Assembly: GCA_946414095.1 (NCBI GenBank)
Contig: CAMKNB010000010.1
Location: 1 to 45,339 of the forward strand
Direction: 5' to 3'
Length of the DNA stretch: 45,339 bases
Origin: an uncultured Mycoplasmatota bacterium
GTDB lineage: Bacteria > Bacillota_I > Bacilli_A > RF39 > UBA660
Of this stretch, positions 35,983-44,109 are shown one piece after another. The translations under genes and the position numbers were made by a program. Under the pieces are notes generated by a model, which was given only the letters and a program-made list of their open reading frames with translations, ran no database searches and was not told the DNA's origin. Position 1 is the stretch's first letter. The number at the start of each line of letters is the position of its first letter.

Positions 35983-38098
35983 ATCTTATTAATTCTTCAT
36001 TATTATCTTTATATTGATTTTCTATTAATCTACCTAGATGCTCATAAGTATAAAATGCAACCGGTTTTTTATTGTTTTTTTGTTTTCTAGTGGCTTTTAA
36101 AAACATATTGTTTATTATTTCAGCTTGATAAGAAGTTCTAAATAACTTAAATATTATTTCAGAATTATATTTATAACCACCATCAATACCTTTATACATT
36201 GATAAAGTATCAATTACACCATTTCTCATACAGTCATTATATGCAATTCTACAAAACTTATCATAAAGTTCTCTTGCAGGTTCATTAAATGCATAACCCA
36301 TACCTCTATCATTTGTAGTAATATTCTTTTTTACTCCAGCAGATGATAACCAAATATTAGCAAACATTGCTCTTTCTACCAATTCAAGATTTGTTACAAC
36401 CTTTCTAGTTCTAATGTCAACAACTCTATAATCTATTTTCCCTTCCACAAGATAAGATTCTAATTCATAGTTACTAGCAAGACTCTTAAGTTCTTCAAAA
36501 GTAGGAAGTCTAAATTCTTCTTTTTTAGGTTCTTCTTTCTTTATTTCCTCTTTTTTTACTTCTTCTGGCTTTTTATTTCTAGATTCTCTAATTTTATTAT
36601 TAATAATGCTAATATTTGCTTTATTTCTAAAATAATTATTCAAATATGGATCATATGTCTTTATACCATCTTTATCAAAGAAACCTACATATCCACCTGC
36701 TTCTTTTACTTTTCTATCAAGTCTTTCCCTAGATAAGAAAACATCTATAAATCTTTGTCTATTATCATTTAATAGTTCACCTTCAGAATAAATAATATTT
36801 GCTTGCATTTCTCCACTTACTACTTCATAAATTTTATATCTAAATACTCTTCTTCCATTAATATCTATTCCAGATATTGGTTCTTTTTGTAAATATATAT
36901 ATTGTCCTGATGATCTTCTTAAACTCTTCCCAGGAAAACTAAATGTTGCACATAGATTTTCTTTTTTTACAATGTCAGAAGGTCTTTGAACAACTCTACC
37001 ATATCTACTATCAACGTTTCCTAAATAAAGTGTATTTTTATTCATGGAATCTAAAATGTTTTCATTTGAAAATAAAATATTAATTATCGCTTCATATTGA
37101 CTTGTTGAATATTTTCTATGAAATCTAATATCATCTACTAACTTAGCAACGTTTTCTTCTGAACAAAAAAATCTAAGTGGTCCTTCTTTACCATCAGGAG
37201 AAACTTCACGATAAATATAATTATAATAATATTTACCACCATAAACAAAATATCCTACTTGAGATAGTATAAATCTAGTGCCATTTTTTCTAGTAAAATT
37301 ATAGGTTGTTGATTTATAATTAGATGATATATTTAAATAGTTTATAAAATTATTAATTTTATTAATATCTATTGTCTCTAATCTACTTTGATAATCTTTA
37401 AATGGTTCTCTATCATCAGGTTTATGTTCTGCATTAAAAGTTCTTACATCTTGTCCTAAATACTGTGCAACATGATGAAAACCTTGCCTATAATTTCTAT
37501 TATCCCAAGTTAAATCTACTGCATATTCATGCCCATCAATTTTTACTACATTCCATGCATGGGCGTTTCCTCTAACATAATGACACTCAATTCCTCTTCT
37601 ATCAAGGAATTCCTTTAAGATAAGAGCATAACCAGCACATACAGTTTGCTTTGATATTAGCCCCCTTAAAGATCTTATATCCTTAGAAGGCTTTGTTTCA
37701 TATTTTGGATCATACATTATTTTACTTCTTAATGTATCATAAAGATAAATAAGAACCTCTAATTTACTCCAACTAGGGTCTATACCTTTTTCTACTCTTT
37801 CTATCTCATTCATTATATTGATGACTTCATTTCTACTATATATTACAGTATCAAAACAATCATTTCTATAATCAGGTTTATCATTATAATTATTAAGTCT
37901 TACATTATCAAATCCACCAGCTATTCTAATTGATATATGGCTATCTAAAGAAGGTAATATAGATTTATCTATTGCTAATGTATTAGGTACTTCAACTAAT
38001 ATTTTAGTACCTGGGTTTTCAGAATATATATTATTTATATAATCTATCCAACCTTGATTTAATGAAGCTGCTCTATATACATGATTATAATTATTCAT
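35981..38098 (-). CDS. Large transglutaminase-like cysteine peptidase-fold protein
   Basis: 705 residues, no signal peptide or membrane helix, so presumably cytoplasmic. A transglutaminase-like core near 100-200 has the full triad: C154 in QTVCAGYA, H180 in NAHAWNVV and D195 in VDLTWDN. Two beta-rich repeats follow (about 255-330 and 370-460), then a Lys/Glu linker near 505-530 and a C-terminal helical domain. Such triads occur in proteases as well as cross-linking enzymes. The ATG at 38098 has AAGGTGAT upstream; a start at 38131 would sit deeper in the LRR gene. It overlaps that gene by eight bases, so translation is coupled. Function unknown. Confidence 0.8.
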   Translation of the reverse strand: MNNYNHVYRAASLNQGWIDYINNIYSENPGTKILVEVPNTLAIDKSILPSLDSHISIRIAGGFDNVRLNNYNDKPDYRNDCFDTVIYSRNEVINIMNEIERVEKGIDPSWSKLEVLIYLYDTLRSKIMYDPKYETKPSKDIRSLRGLISKQTVCAGYALILKEFLDRRGIECHYVRGNAHAWNVVKIDGHEYAVDLTWDNRNYRQGFHHVAQYLGQDVRTFNAEHKPDDREPFKDYQSRLETIDINKINNFINYLNISSNYKSTTYNFTRKNGTRFILSQVGYFVYGGKYYYNYIYREVSPDGKEGPLRFFCSEENVAKLVDDIRFHRKYSTSQYEAIINILFSNENILDSMNKNTLYLGNVDSRYGRVVQRPSDIVKKENLCATFSFPGKSLRRSSGQYIYLQKEPISGIDINGRRVFRYKIYEVVSGEMQANIIYSEGELLNDNRQRFIDVFLSRERLDRKVKEAGGYVGFFDKDGIKTYDPYLNNYFRNKANISIINNKIRESRNKKPEEVKKEEIKKEEPKKEEFRLPTFEELKSLASNYELESYLVEGKIDYRVVDIRTRKVVTNLELVERAMFANIWLSSAGVKKNITTNDRGMGYAFNEPARELYDKFCRIAYNDCMRNGVIDTLSMYKGIDGGYKYNSEIIFKLFRTSYQAEIINNMFLKATRKQKNNKKPVAFYTYEHLGRLIENQYKDNNEELIR

Positions 38099-38771
38099 AT
38101 GTATCACCTTCAAATCTAATGATACCGTCATTTAAAACTTCAATTTTATTTTTTATTAAATCTTTTACTAAATCTTTATTATTTAAATATTGTTCTTCAT
38201 TAATACTTAATATTCTTAATTTTGGTAATTTCAATGTAAAGTCTATTTTATTAATATTTGTATTATCAATATATAATTCTTCTAAACTATTAATATCAAT
38301 TTCTTCATTTGATAAGCTAGAATATGATAGCTGTAAATGAGTCAAATTTGAAAGAGTATTTAATTTATTTGTATCAACATTTAAATGAATAAGACTCAAT
38401 TCTTTTAAATCTTTCATTTCATAAACAAAATCACAATTATCTATAAAACAATTAATTAAAGATAAACCACTAAGATGTAATTTAGTTAAATTATTTTCTT
38501 CTTCAAAATTACATCTATCAAAAGTAATATCATCTAATTTACTTAATCTTTCCATAATATCTATATCTTCGTTAGATACAGTAAAGTTTATAAGTTCAAT
38601 TCTTTTTAAATTTTTAAAATTATCCACTACTCTTAAATCTATAGCTTCTTCTTGATAATCAAGAAATAATTCATCTATTTTAGATAAATCATCAAATGTA
38701 AACTCATCCTCAATCTTATCTAATTTAAATTTTAAATAATTAGTAAGTGTTTCACTATCAAACTTTATCAT
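38091..38771 (-). CDS. Leucine-rich-repeat-like protein
   Basis: 226 residues, soluble. From about residue 50 there are repeated segments of 21-24 residues with LxxLxLxxxxL spacing (for example LKRIELINFTVS, LTKLHLSGLSL, LKELSLIHLNV, LTHLQLSYSSL, LEELYIDNTNI), consistent with a short LRR solenoid used for protein binding. GAGGTG precedes the ATG and a TATAAT box is close upstream. It is translated just before the transglutaminase-fold protein, which could be its partner; that is inference from coupling. Confidence 0.75.
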   Translation of the reverse strand: MIKFDSETLTNYLKFKLDKIEDEFTFDDLSKIDELFLDYQEEAIDLRVVDNFKNLKRIELINFTVSNEDIDIMERLSKLDDITFDRCNFEEENNLTKLHLSGLSLINCFIDNCDFVYEMKDLKELSLIHLNVDTNKLNTLSNLTHLQLSYSSLSNEEIDINSLEELYIDNTNINKIDFTLKLPKLRILSINEEQYLNNKDLVKDLIKNKIEVLNDGIIRFEGDTYE

Positions 38772-38782
38772 ATTGCACCTCT

Positions 38783-38788
38783 ATTATA
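38783..38788 (-). promoter_or_regulatory. -10 element of the LRR-transglutaminase unit
   Basis: TATAAT on the minus strand, 11 bases before the ATG at 38771, overlapping the approach to GAGGTG. The leader would be very short. Confidence 0.5.
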
Positions 38789-38802
38789 TTCTATCATAGT
38801 TA

Positions 38803-39219
38803 TTACTTATTTTTAAGTATTTTAATAGTTATTTCATCATATGTGCCATCATAGTATTTTTCTAATACTTTGGAAAACACTTCATAATCACTCACATAAT
38901 CAAATAGTGTCATACAAGATTTTAACTTTAAATCATCTGGATATCCCATAATATCATTGATACTCTTATTTTCTATTTTTAATAGTTCATTACTTATTTC
39001 AAGTAAATGATTTCTCAAATATTCATTTTCTATGTACTCTATTGCTTCATTTTCTCCTTTAATGCCATAATATTTAGCAGTAGAACTATAACCAAGTCCA
39101 TCTAGTTGTGGAAAAATATACCAAATCCAATGAGTTGTTTTTTTACCTTTTTTAATCTCATTTAATGCCTTAAAATAGTCTCTTTCTTGAGCTTTAATAA
39201 ATCTATCTAAATTATTCAT
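38803..39219 (-). CDS. DUF1810 family protein
   Basis: 138 residues matching DUF1810: FIKAQERDYFKALNEIKKGKK, then HWIWYIFPQLDGLGYSSTA, YYGIKGENEAIEYI and the helical end with TLFDYV. Soluble; function unknown. Members occur widely in bacteria and are sometimes near ADP-ribose or calpastatin-like annotations, none well supported. It overlaps the end of the pentapeptide-like gene by eight bases, so the two are probably translated together. Confidence 0.88.
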   Translation of the reverse strand: MNNLDRFIKAQERDYFKALNEIKKGKKTTHWIWYIFPQLDGLGYSSTAKYYGIKGENEAIEYIENEYLRNHLLEISNELLKIENKSINDIMGYPDDLKLKSCMTLFDYVSDYEVFSKVLEKYYDGTYDEITIKILKNK

Positions 39220-39841
39220 TTTTTATCTTAACTCCTAACATATGTATTAAATCTTGTGATTGGAATTTATCAATAATCATTCCCTTTAAAGAATTTTTAT
39301 CAATTAAAATATTTCTAATATTACAATTAGAAAAATCAATATCATTTAAATCTACGTTAAATAGTTCACATTCTTCAAAATTAACTTTATTGAACTCTAT
39401 ATTTTTAAACATTGTTTCAACAAAAGAAGAGTTTAACATGTCACTACTATCTACAATCAATTTATTAATTTTAGAACCAGAAAAATTTGAATACTTGCAT
39501 ACGCATGAATCAATATATACATCTTTAATACTAGATTCCATAAAACTAATACCAGTCATTTTACAATTAATAAATTCTACTCTTTCAATCAATTTATAGT
39601 CAAATGTTTTATTTGATAAATCACAATTTTCAAATCTAACATCTATCAAATCAACATCTATTAATTCTATATTACTAAAATCAATATTCTTAAATATACA
39701 TGAATCTATTACAATATCTTTTAATACTTTTTTATCATTATTACACACTTCAAAAATAGAATTTTCAAACACTCTATTTTTATAACATTCTTCAAAATTA
39801 TTTATAACGCAATTTTTTATTTTAGGCTTCAATATTTTCAT
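39212..39841 (-). CDS. Pentapeptide-repeat-like beta-solenoid protein
   Basis: 209 residues with many five-residue steps in the A(D/N)LxX style, here as IDFSNIELIDVDLIDVRFENCDLSN and VNFEECELFNVDLNDIDFSNCNI-type runs, implying a quadrilateral beta-helix. The repeats are degenerate in the middle. Some pentapeptide proteins mimic DNA and block gyrase, but most have unknown roles. There is no Shine-Dalgarno before the ATG; an extended -10 TGATATACT ends six bases upstream, so it may be leaderless. It is followed by the DUF1810 gene. Confidence 0.78.
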   Translation of the reverse strand: MKILKPKIKNCVINNFEECYKNRVFENSIFEVCNNDKKVLKDIVIDSCIFKNIDFSNIELIDVDLIDVRFENCDLSNKTFDYKLIERVEFINCKMTGISFMESSIKDVYIDSCVCKYSNFSGSKINKLIVDSSDMLNSSFVETMFKNIEFNKVNFEECELFNVDLNDIDFSNCNIRNILIDKNSLKGMIIDKFQSQDLIHMLGVKIKNE

Positions 39842-39847
39842 AGTACA

Positions 39848-39856
39848 AGTATATCA
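39848..39856 (-). promoter_or_regulatory. Extended -10 promoter TGATATACT, leaderless arrangement
   Basis: Minus-strand extended -10 with only six bases between its end and the ATG at 39841, placing the expected transcription start on the A of ATG. Confidence 0.6.
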
Positions 39857-39869
39857 CATATAAAAATAA

Positions 39870-39889
39870 AAAGTCCATTTTAGGACTTT
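39870..39889 (-). terminator. Terminator overlapping the stop codon at 39880
   Basis: A 7-bp stem (AAAGTCC at 870-876 with 883-889); the stop codon lies in the 6-nt loop. TTTATTTTTAT follows on the minus strand. Confidence 0.8.
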
Positions 39890-40422
39890 AAAATTTTTGA
39901 TAATTTAAGTTTTAATTCTTCTTGCACAGCAAGTTTATCACTTTGTTTTTTTACTACTTTATAATCATTATTATAATTATCAAGTAATCTTTGTCTAACT
40001 CTTAGCGCAAATTTATATTTTTCTTCTGATGTTTCTGTTATACAACTATCTAAGAATTCTCCATATTGTCTTAATTCTTCATTACCATTTTCTAATATAT
40101 ATATTCTCTCATACAGCATAGGTAATGTTTCAATACCAATATTTGGGTTATACTTTTTGTTTAATTTTTTATAAGCATAAATGCCATGAGTTATTTCATG
40201 TATATTTATTAGCATAGTTTTATAATCTTGCATATAAGGTAATCCTATACTAATATTTTTTAAAACCCCATTCTTAAATGAGCAATTAAATCCAATAAAG
40301 TACCTTTGCTCTGGATCATTATAATCTAGCATAACACTATGATCTTGTAGATAATCAAACATACTTTCTTCATACATATTATGACGCTTAAAAAAATCAA
40401 TTACTTTTGGATGATATCTCAT
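39880..40422 (-). CDS. Small putative zinc metallopeptidase with HEITH motif
   Basis: 180 residues, soluble, no signal peptide. HEITH is at 75-79 in the context MLINIHEITHGIYAYK, followed 19 residues later by ETLPMLYE (E98 to E105), a spacing and pattern like the HExxH...E core of M3/thimet-type oligopeptidases, which are about 600 residues. The rest is helical with a basic C-terminus. If it folds as predicted, it is a minimal gluzincin, or it may be an adaptor that lost other parts. AGGGGAA precedes the ATG; TGATATAAT is upstream. Not assigned to a family. Confidence 0.72.
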   Translation of the reverse strand: MRYHPKVIDFFKRHNMYEESMFDYLQDHSVMLDYNDPEQRYFIGFNCSFKNGVLKNISIGLPYMQDYKTMLINIHEITHGIYAYKKLNKKYNPNIGIETLPMLYERIYILENGNEELRQYGEFLDSCITETSEEKYKFALRVRQRLLDNYNNDYKVVKKQSDKLAVQEELKLKLSKILKS

Positions 40423-40449
40423 AATAAATTCCCCTTTTTGATGATGTAT

Positions 40450-40458
40450 ATTATATCA
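40450..40458 (-). promoter_or_regulatory. Extended -10 promoter TGATATAAT
   Basis: Perfect minus-strand extended -10, 27 bases before the ATG at 40422. Confidence 0.6.
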
Positions 40459-40483
40459 TAAAACTATTATTTAATCAAATAAA

Positions 40484-40507
40484 AAGACATATAAACAAAT
40501 ATGTCTT
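40484..40507 (-). terminator. Terminator overlapping the stop of the 53-residue gene
   Basis: A 9-bp stem (AAGACATAT at 484-492 with 499-507) and a 6-nt loop, then TTTATTTG on the minus strand. The stop at 40506 is inside the arm. Confidence 0.8.
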
Positions 40508-40667
40508 ACCTTTTATAGCTTCTTTTATCGTATAATCTTCTAAATTCTCTTACTTCAGATTCAAGACTATCTAATCTATTCAATTGCCTTGATAAATTAC
40601 TAACTTCTTGTCTTAACTTTTTCATTTCTTCAATTAATTCACGTAAGTATCTTGTATTATCATCCAT
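40506..40667 (-). CDS. Small coiled-coil protein, 53 residues
   Basis: This short gene fills most of the 311-base gap between 40423 and 40733. It begins MDDNTRYLRELIEEMKKL and ends in the basic tail RRLYDKRSYKR. Leu/Ile/Val occupy heptad positions from about 8 to 38, suggesting a parallel or antiparallel coiled-coil dimer. GAGGTGAG lies before the ATG, a TGTTAGAAT extended -10 lies upstream, and its own terminator overlaps the stop, so it is a complete single-gene unit. No family recognised. Confidence 0.75.
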   Translation of the reverse strand: MDDNTRYLRELIEEMKKLRQEVSNLSRQLNRLDSLESEVREFRRLYDKRSYKR

Positions 40668-40695
40668 AATTTCTCACCTCAAATAATTGAAAGTT

Positions 40696-40704
40696 ATTCT
40701 AACA
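40696..40704 (-). promoter_or_regulatory. Extended -10 promoter TGTTAGAAT
   Basis: Minus-strand extended -10, 28 bases before the ATG at 40667. Confidence 0.55.
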
Positions 40705-40733
40705 TAACAATGTATAAAATACAAGAATAATTA

Positions 40734-41948
40734 TTATATATTTAAATCTATATTAAAATTATTGTTACCAATTAATAATTCTATATATTTATTAACTAAA
40801 TCAATTATTTTATATAGTGATTTTAAATCTTTACTTGTAAATTGATTGAAACTTTTAGCAAGACTAGTATCATAATCACTTATTTTTTCATTTAACAATG
40901 TACTTAATGATAAATCAAGTTTTATATATTCATTTTCTCTTACATCATAACTAATATATCCATCTATATTTATTTCATCTTTAGAAGGATCTAATTTTAA
41001 ATCAAATAAAATACTTTTAGAATTTTTATTAATATTACCTTTTATCATTTTATTATTAAATGTAGTATTTAATAATTCTTTATTATCTGATTTAACAACA
41101 ATTTGATTTTCATCATCTATATCTAAATTAATATTATAATTATTTGTAAAAACACTAACATTATCTAATTTTAATAGAATACTAAAATATAAATTTATTT
41201 CTAAATACTCATATTTTTTATTAAAATTATCTAATGTTCTATCTTTAAAACTATTTAATTTTTCCAAGTCTATATTAAAATCATTTAAAAGTATTTTCAT
41301 AGATTCTTCGTCATTATTTAAATCATTTATTATTGCATTTAAAAGACTCTCTAATTCATTATTATCTATTTTATATGAAGATTTAATATGATAATCTTCA
41401 ATACTATTTTTTATCTTATTATTAGAAATATTGTTGATAACACTAGTTCTAATAATATTTAAAACATGTTTAGAATCATTCTTACTATAAGAAATACTTT
41501 TTGAATTTATATTAAATCCATACTTTTCTAAATCTATTTTAATCATATCAGACATTATAAATGGAAAATTAAAATATAAAAAGTCAGAATCTTTATAAAA
41601 TGTACCTTCTATATTTTCATCATCATTACCAAATTTTAAATTTACTAATGTCTTGTTATTTTTCTTGTCATTTTCAACATCATATTCCATTTCATATCCA
41701 ACAAGTCCATTATACTTTTCTATGTTAGTATCTAATTTAATATTTCCTTTATTAATAGAAGACTTAAATTCATCTTTGCTAAATCTAGATGTAACATTTA
41801 TAGTTTCATCAAATATAGAATTAATTAATCTATTAAAATTCTTTTTAGGACTTAATATAATAAAATATATTACGCAAAAAGCTAGTATTAAAAATACTAG
41901 TATAGAAGATAATATAATAGATATTTTTTTAAATGTTTTTTTATTCAT
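40734..41948 (-). CDS. Hypothetical membrane-anchored surface protein
   Basis: 404 residues. A single N-terminal membrane helix (about 8-33) precedes a large Asn/Asp/Lys/Ser-rich extracytoplasmic domain built from amphipathic strands (LKFGNDDENIEGTFYKDSD, INLDIDDENQIVVKSDNK). There is no lipobox and no catalytic motif. The composition resembles other uncharacterised surface proteins of AT-rich Bacilli. It lies two bases after the phosphodiester glycosidase gene and is probably co-expressed. Function unknown. Confidence 0.75.
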   Translation of the reverse strand: MNKKTFKKISIILSSILVFLILAFCVIYFIILSPKKNFNRLINSIFDETINVTSRFSKDEFKSSINKGNIKLDTNIEKYNGLVGYEMEYDVENDKKNNKTLVNLKFGNDDENIEGTFYKDSDFLYFNFPFIMSDMIKIDLEKYGFNINSKSISYSKNDSKHVLNIIRTSVINNISNNKIKNSIEDYHIKSSYKIDNNELESLLNAIINDLNNDEESMKILLNDFNIDLEKLNSFKDRTLDNFNKKYEYLEINLYFSILLKLDNVSVFTNNYNINLDIDDENQIVVKSDNKELLNTTFNNKMIKGNINKNSKSILFDLKLDPSKDEINIDGYISYDVRENEYIKLDLSLSTLLNEKISDYDTSLAKSFNQFTSKDLKSLYKIIDLVNKYIELLIGNNNFNIDLNI

Positions 41949-41950
41949 TT

Positions 41951-43303
41951 TTAATCCTTTAATTCCTCTTTTACATCATTCATCATATCAAATACTTCCC
42001 AAACTTTTAAGTTTTCTAATTCTTTAATATTATTTTCATTTATTAAATTTGGTCTTGTAACTATAAATCCTGTTGGTATTTTTCTTGTTTCATGTACAAA
42101 TGGATCATTTATTGGATCATTAATCATCTTACCATTTTCAACAAGCACACTAGATGTACCACCATCTAATGCTGCTGCATTTACTGCTCCATAATTAGTA
42201 AATATAGTTGTTAAATCTTTCATTGATGCACCTATTGTTCTTGCATCATTACACTCGACAACTAAAAGTAACATTGTTCCATCTGCTCTTTGACCTATAG
42301 CCGTTCTTGCTGCAAAACCGTATCCACCATTTCCACTAGTATACATAGCTTTTCCATTTACTATTAAGAATGGTTTACTTGTAACTGCATCTCTTACTCC
42401 AAGACTAAGTACTTCTTTTGCTTTTTTATTTTTATACAAAACTAACTGATTATCATTATTAATTCCAATAACTCCATATGGATTTTTGTACTCTCTATCA
42501 GAAATTATTTTGCCTTTCATTATGGTTACTCCATTTGGAATTCCACCATTACTCCAATGGTTAGGATCATAAAATCTTCCACCATTAACAGCAATTAATG
42601 CTTTTGTTCTTTTGGCCATGCTTACTAGCATTTCTCCCCTATGCATTATATTTTTAGAACAAACAACAGATAAGTTTTTAGGATCATATATTGCAATTAT
42701 CCATGCTCTTTGTCCTCTTACTTTAAATTCTATTTTACGATATATTTCATCAGTAGTATGGTTATCAAACAATTTATGTTCATATTCTGTCCATTTTGAC
42801 TCTTCTTTAATATTATCCTCTGTTATTTCAAAAACTTCTGTTTCCTCATTAGTGTCTTCAATGTAATTTGAACTTAAAACTTCATTTATTGTTGTTTCAT
42901 CATAAAATATTTCACATAAATAATGATGTGTCATTGTTCCCATAGCTGTTGTTATTAACCATTCTCTAAATCCAGCATAAGGGCCATATAAGATAATTAA
43001 AAAAGCGATACAACAAATACAATAAATACTAGTTAAAGCATTCATTATATGTCTTTTGGCTTTTAATTTAACGCCTTTAATTCTAAAATATTTAATAATA
43101 TAAACTATAAATAAAATTAAACTAGCAATACCTAATACCAAACAAATATATTTAATAATTGTTTTAATTAAATAATCACTATTTATTCCTACATAAAAAA
43201 GTACAAAAAAAGTAAATAGAAATATTATTCCTAATCTACTAATTCTTAAAAAAGATAATTTCTTTTTATATTCCAAATTATTTTTATTATCTACTTCTAT
43301 CAT
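41951..43303 (-). CDS. Membrane phosphodiester glycosidase family protein (NAGPA domain)
   Basis: 450 residues. Three N-terminal membrane segments (about 18-110) are followed by a linker and a NAGPA-type domain (about 180-430). Conserved blocks are ALIAVNGGRFYD, GIPNGVTIMKGK, AARTAIGQRADGTMLLLVVE and AALDGGTSSVLV. Bacterial members are linked to exopolysaccharide or cell-wall glycan phosphodiester cleavage; the substrate here is unknown. A TGTTAAAAT extended -10 is upstream. The leftmost of a divergent pair with the TraX-like gene. Confidence 0.88.
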   Translation of the reverse strand: MIEVDNKNNLEYKKKLSFLRISRLGIIFLFTFFVLFYVGINSDYLIKTIIKYICLVLGIASLILFIVYIIKYFRIKGVKLKAKRHIMNALTSIYCICCIAFLIILYGPYAGFREWLITTAMGTMTHHYLCEIFYDETTINEVLSSNYIEDTNEETEVFEITEDNIKEESKWTEYEHKLFDNHTTDEIYRKIEFKVRGQRAWIIAIYDPKNLSVVCSKNIMHRGEMLVSMAKRTKALIAVNGGRFYDPNHWSNGGIPNGVTIMKGKIISDREYKNPYGVIGINNDNQLVLYKNKKAKEVLSLGVRDAVTSKPFLIVNGKAMYTSGNGGYGFAARTAIGQRADGTMLLLVVECNDARTIGASMKDLTTIFTNYGAVNAAALDGGTSSVLVENGKMINDPINDPFVHETRKIPTGFIVTRPNLINENNIKELENLKVWEVFDMMNDVKEELKD

Positions 43304-43316
43304 ACACTACTATGTA

Positions 43317-43325
43317 ATTTTAACA
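43317..43325 (-). promoter_or_regulatory. Extended -10 promoter TGTTAAAAT
   Basis: Minus-strand extended -10, 13 bases before the ATG at 43303. It forms a divergent promoter region with the plus-strand promoter at 43356. Confidence 0.5.
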
Positions 43326-43355
43326 TACTTATTTTTATTTATCAATAAATACAAA

Positions 43356-43384
43356 TTGAATATTAAAAAAAATAATGATACAAT
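43356..43384 (+). promoter_or_regulatory. Promoter of the TraX-like gene
   Basis: TTGAAT (356-361), 17-base spacer, TACAAT (379-384) with TG at 376-377. The leader before the ATG at 43401 would be about 10 bases. Confidence 0.65.
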
Positions 43385-43400
43385 CTAAATTGTGATAATT

Positions 43401-44069
43401 ATGAATAAATTTAAAGTATTAGATAATACTGTACTTAAATTGATAGCCGTTTCAATAATGCTATTTAATCATATAGGATTAATTTTCTATGATGGTGTCT
43501 CTTTATTTGTTAAAATTGGTGAAATTGGATTTCCTTTATTTGCATTTTGTATTTCTGAAGGCTTTTATTATACAAGAGATAGAAAAAAATATTTAAGAAA
43601 TTTATTTATATTTGCTTTAATAACTGAAATAATTTTTGATTATGCATTTTATGAAGATATAAATTGGTTGCATCAAAATGTACTGTTTACTTTTTCACTA
43701 TCAGTATTATTCCTAATGATATATGAAAAGATTAACAACAGTAATAAAAATACGAGTACAAAAACAGCTTTACTATTTTTAGTATTTATAATATTTTTAT
43801 TAATATCAACTATTACATTTGGAGATCATAATACATATGGATTAATTCTAATATATATATTTTATGTATTTAGAGATAAACCAGTAATAAAATATATCTT
43901 ATCTGCAATAATATTATTTATATCTTATAAATATAAATTTGCATTATTAAGTATTCCAATAATGATGATGTATAATGGTAAAAAAGGATTCAATCTAAAA
44001 TACTTCTTTTATACATTCTATCCACTTCATTTATTAATATTAATAATTGTAAGAGCACTAATCAAATAA
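43401..44069 (+). CDS. TraX family membrane protein
   Basis: 222 residues with about seven membrane segments. The N-terminal LKLIAVSIMLFNHIGLIFYD, then IGEIGFPLFAFCISEGFYYTRDRKKYLRNL are the TraX signatures, shared with acyltransferase-like proteins; TraX acetylates F-pilin in the F plasmid, but chromosomal Bacillota members have no known substrate. No other conjugation genes are present. The ATG at 43401 is chosen; a GTG at 43392 lies within GTGATA, which may serve as a weak ribosome-binding site. The stop lies inside the terminator loop. Confidence 0.88.
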   Translation: MNKFKVLDNTVLKLIAVSIMLFNHIGLIFYDGVSLFVKIGEIGFPLFAFCISEGFYYTRDRKKYLRNLFIFALITEIIFDYAFYEDINWLHQNVLFTFSLSVLFLMIYEKINNSNKNTSTKTALLFLVFIIFLLISTITFGDHNTYGLILIYIFYVFRDKPVIKYILSAIILFISYKYKFALLSIPIMMMYNGKKGFNLKYFFYTFYPLHLLILIIVRALIK

Positions 44070-44084
44070 ATGATTAGTTTTTTT
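44058..44084 (+). terminator. Terminator overlapping the TraX-like stop codon
   Basis: A 7-bp stem (CTAATCA at 058-064 with 071-077); the stop codon is in the 6-nt loop and a seven-T run follows. Confidence 0.8.
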
Positions 44085-44109
44085 ATATTTAATAGAATAA
44101 TATTATAAT

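Noticed and set aside
41653..42027. Plus-strand frame across the NAGPA/surface-protein junction
   Set aside because: Antisense shadow without a promoter or ribosome-binding site.
43401..44069. Conjugative element suggested by the TraX-like gene
   Set aside because: No relaxase, coupling protein, integrase or attachment repeats nearby; chromosomal TraX-like genes are common in Bacillota.
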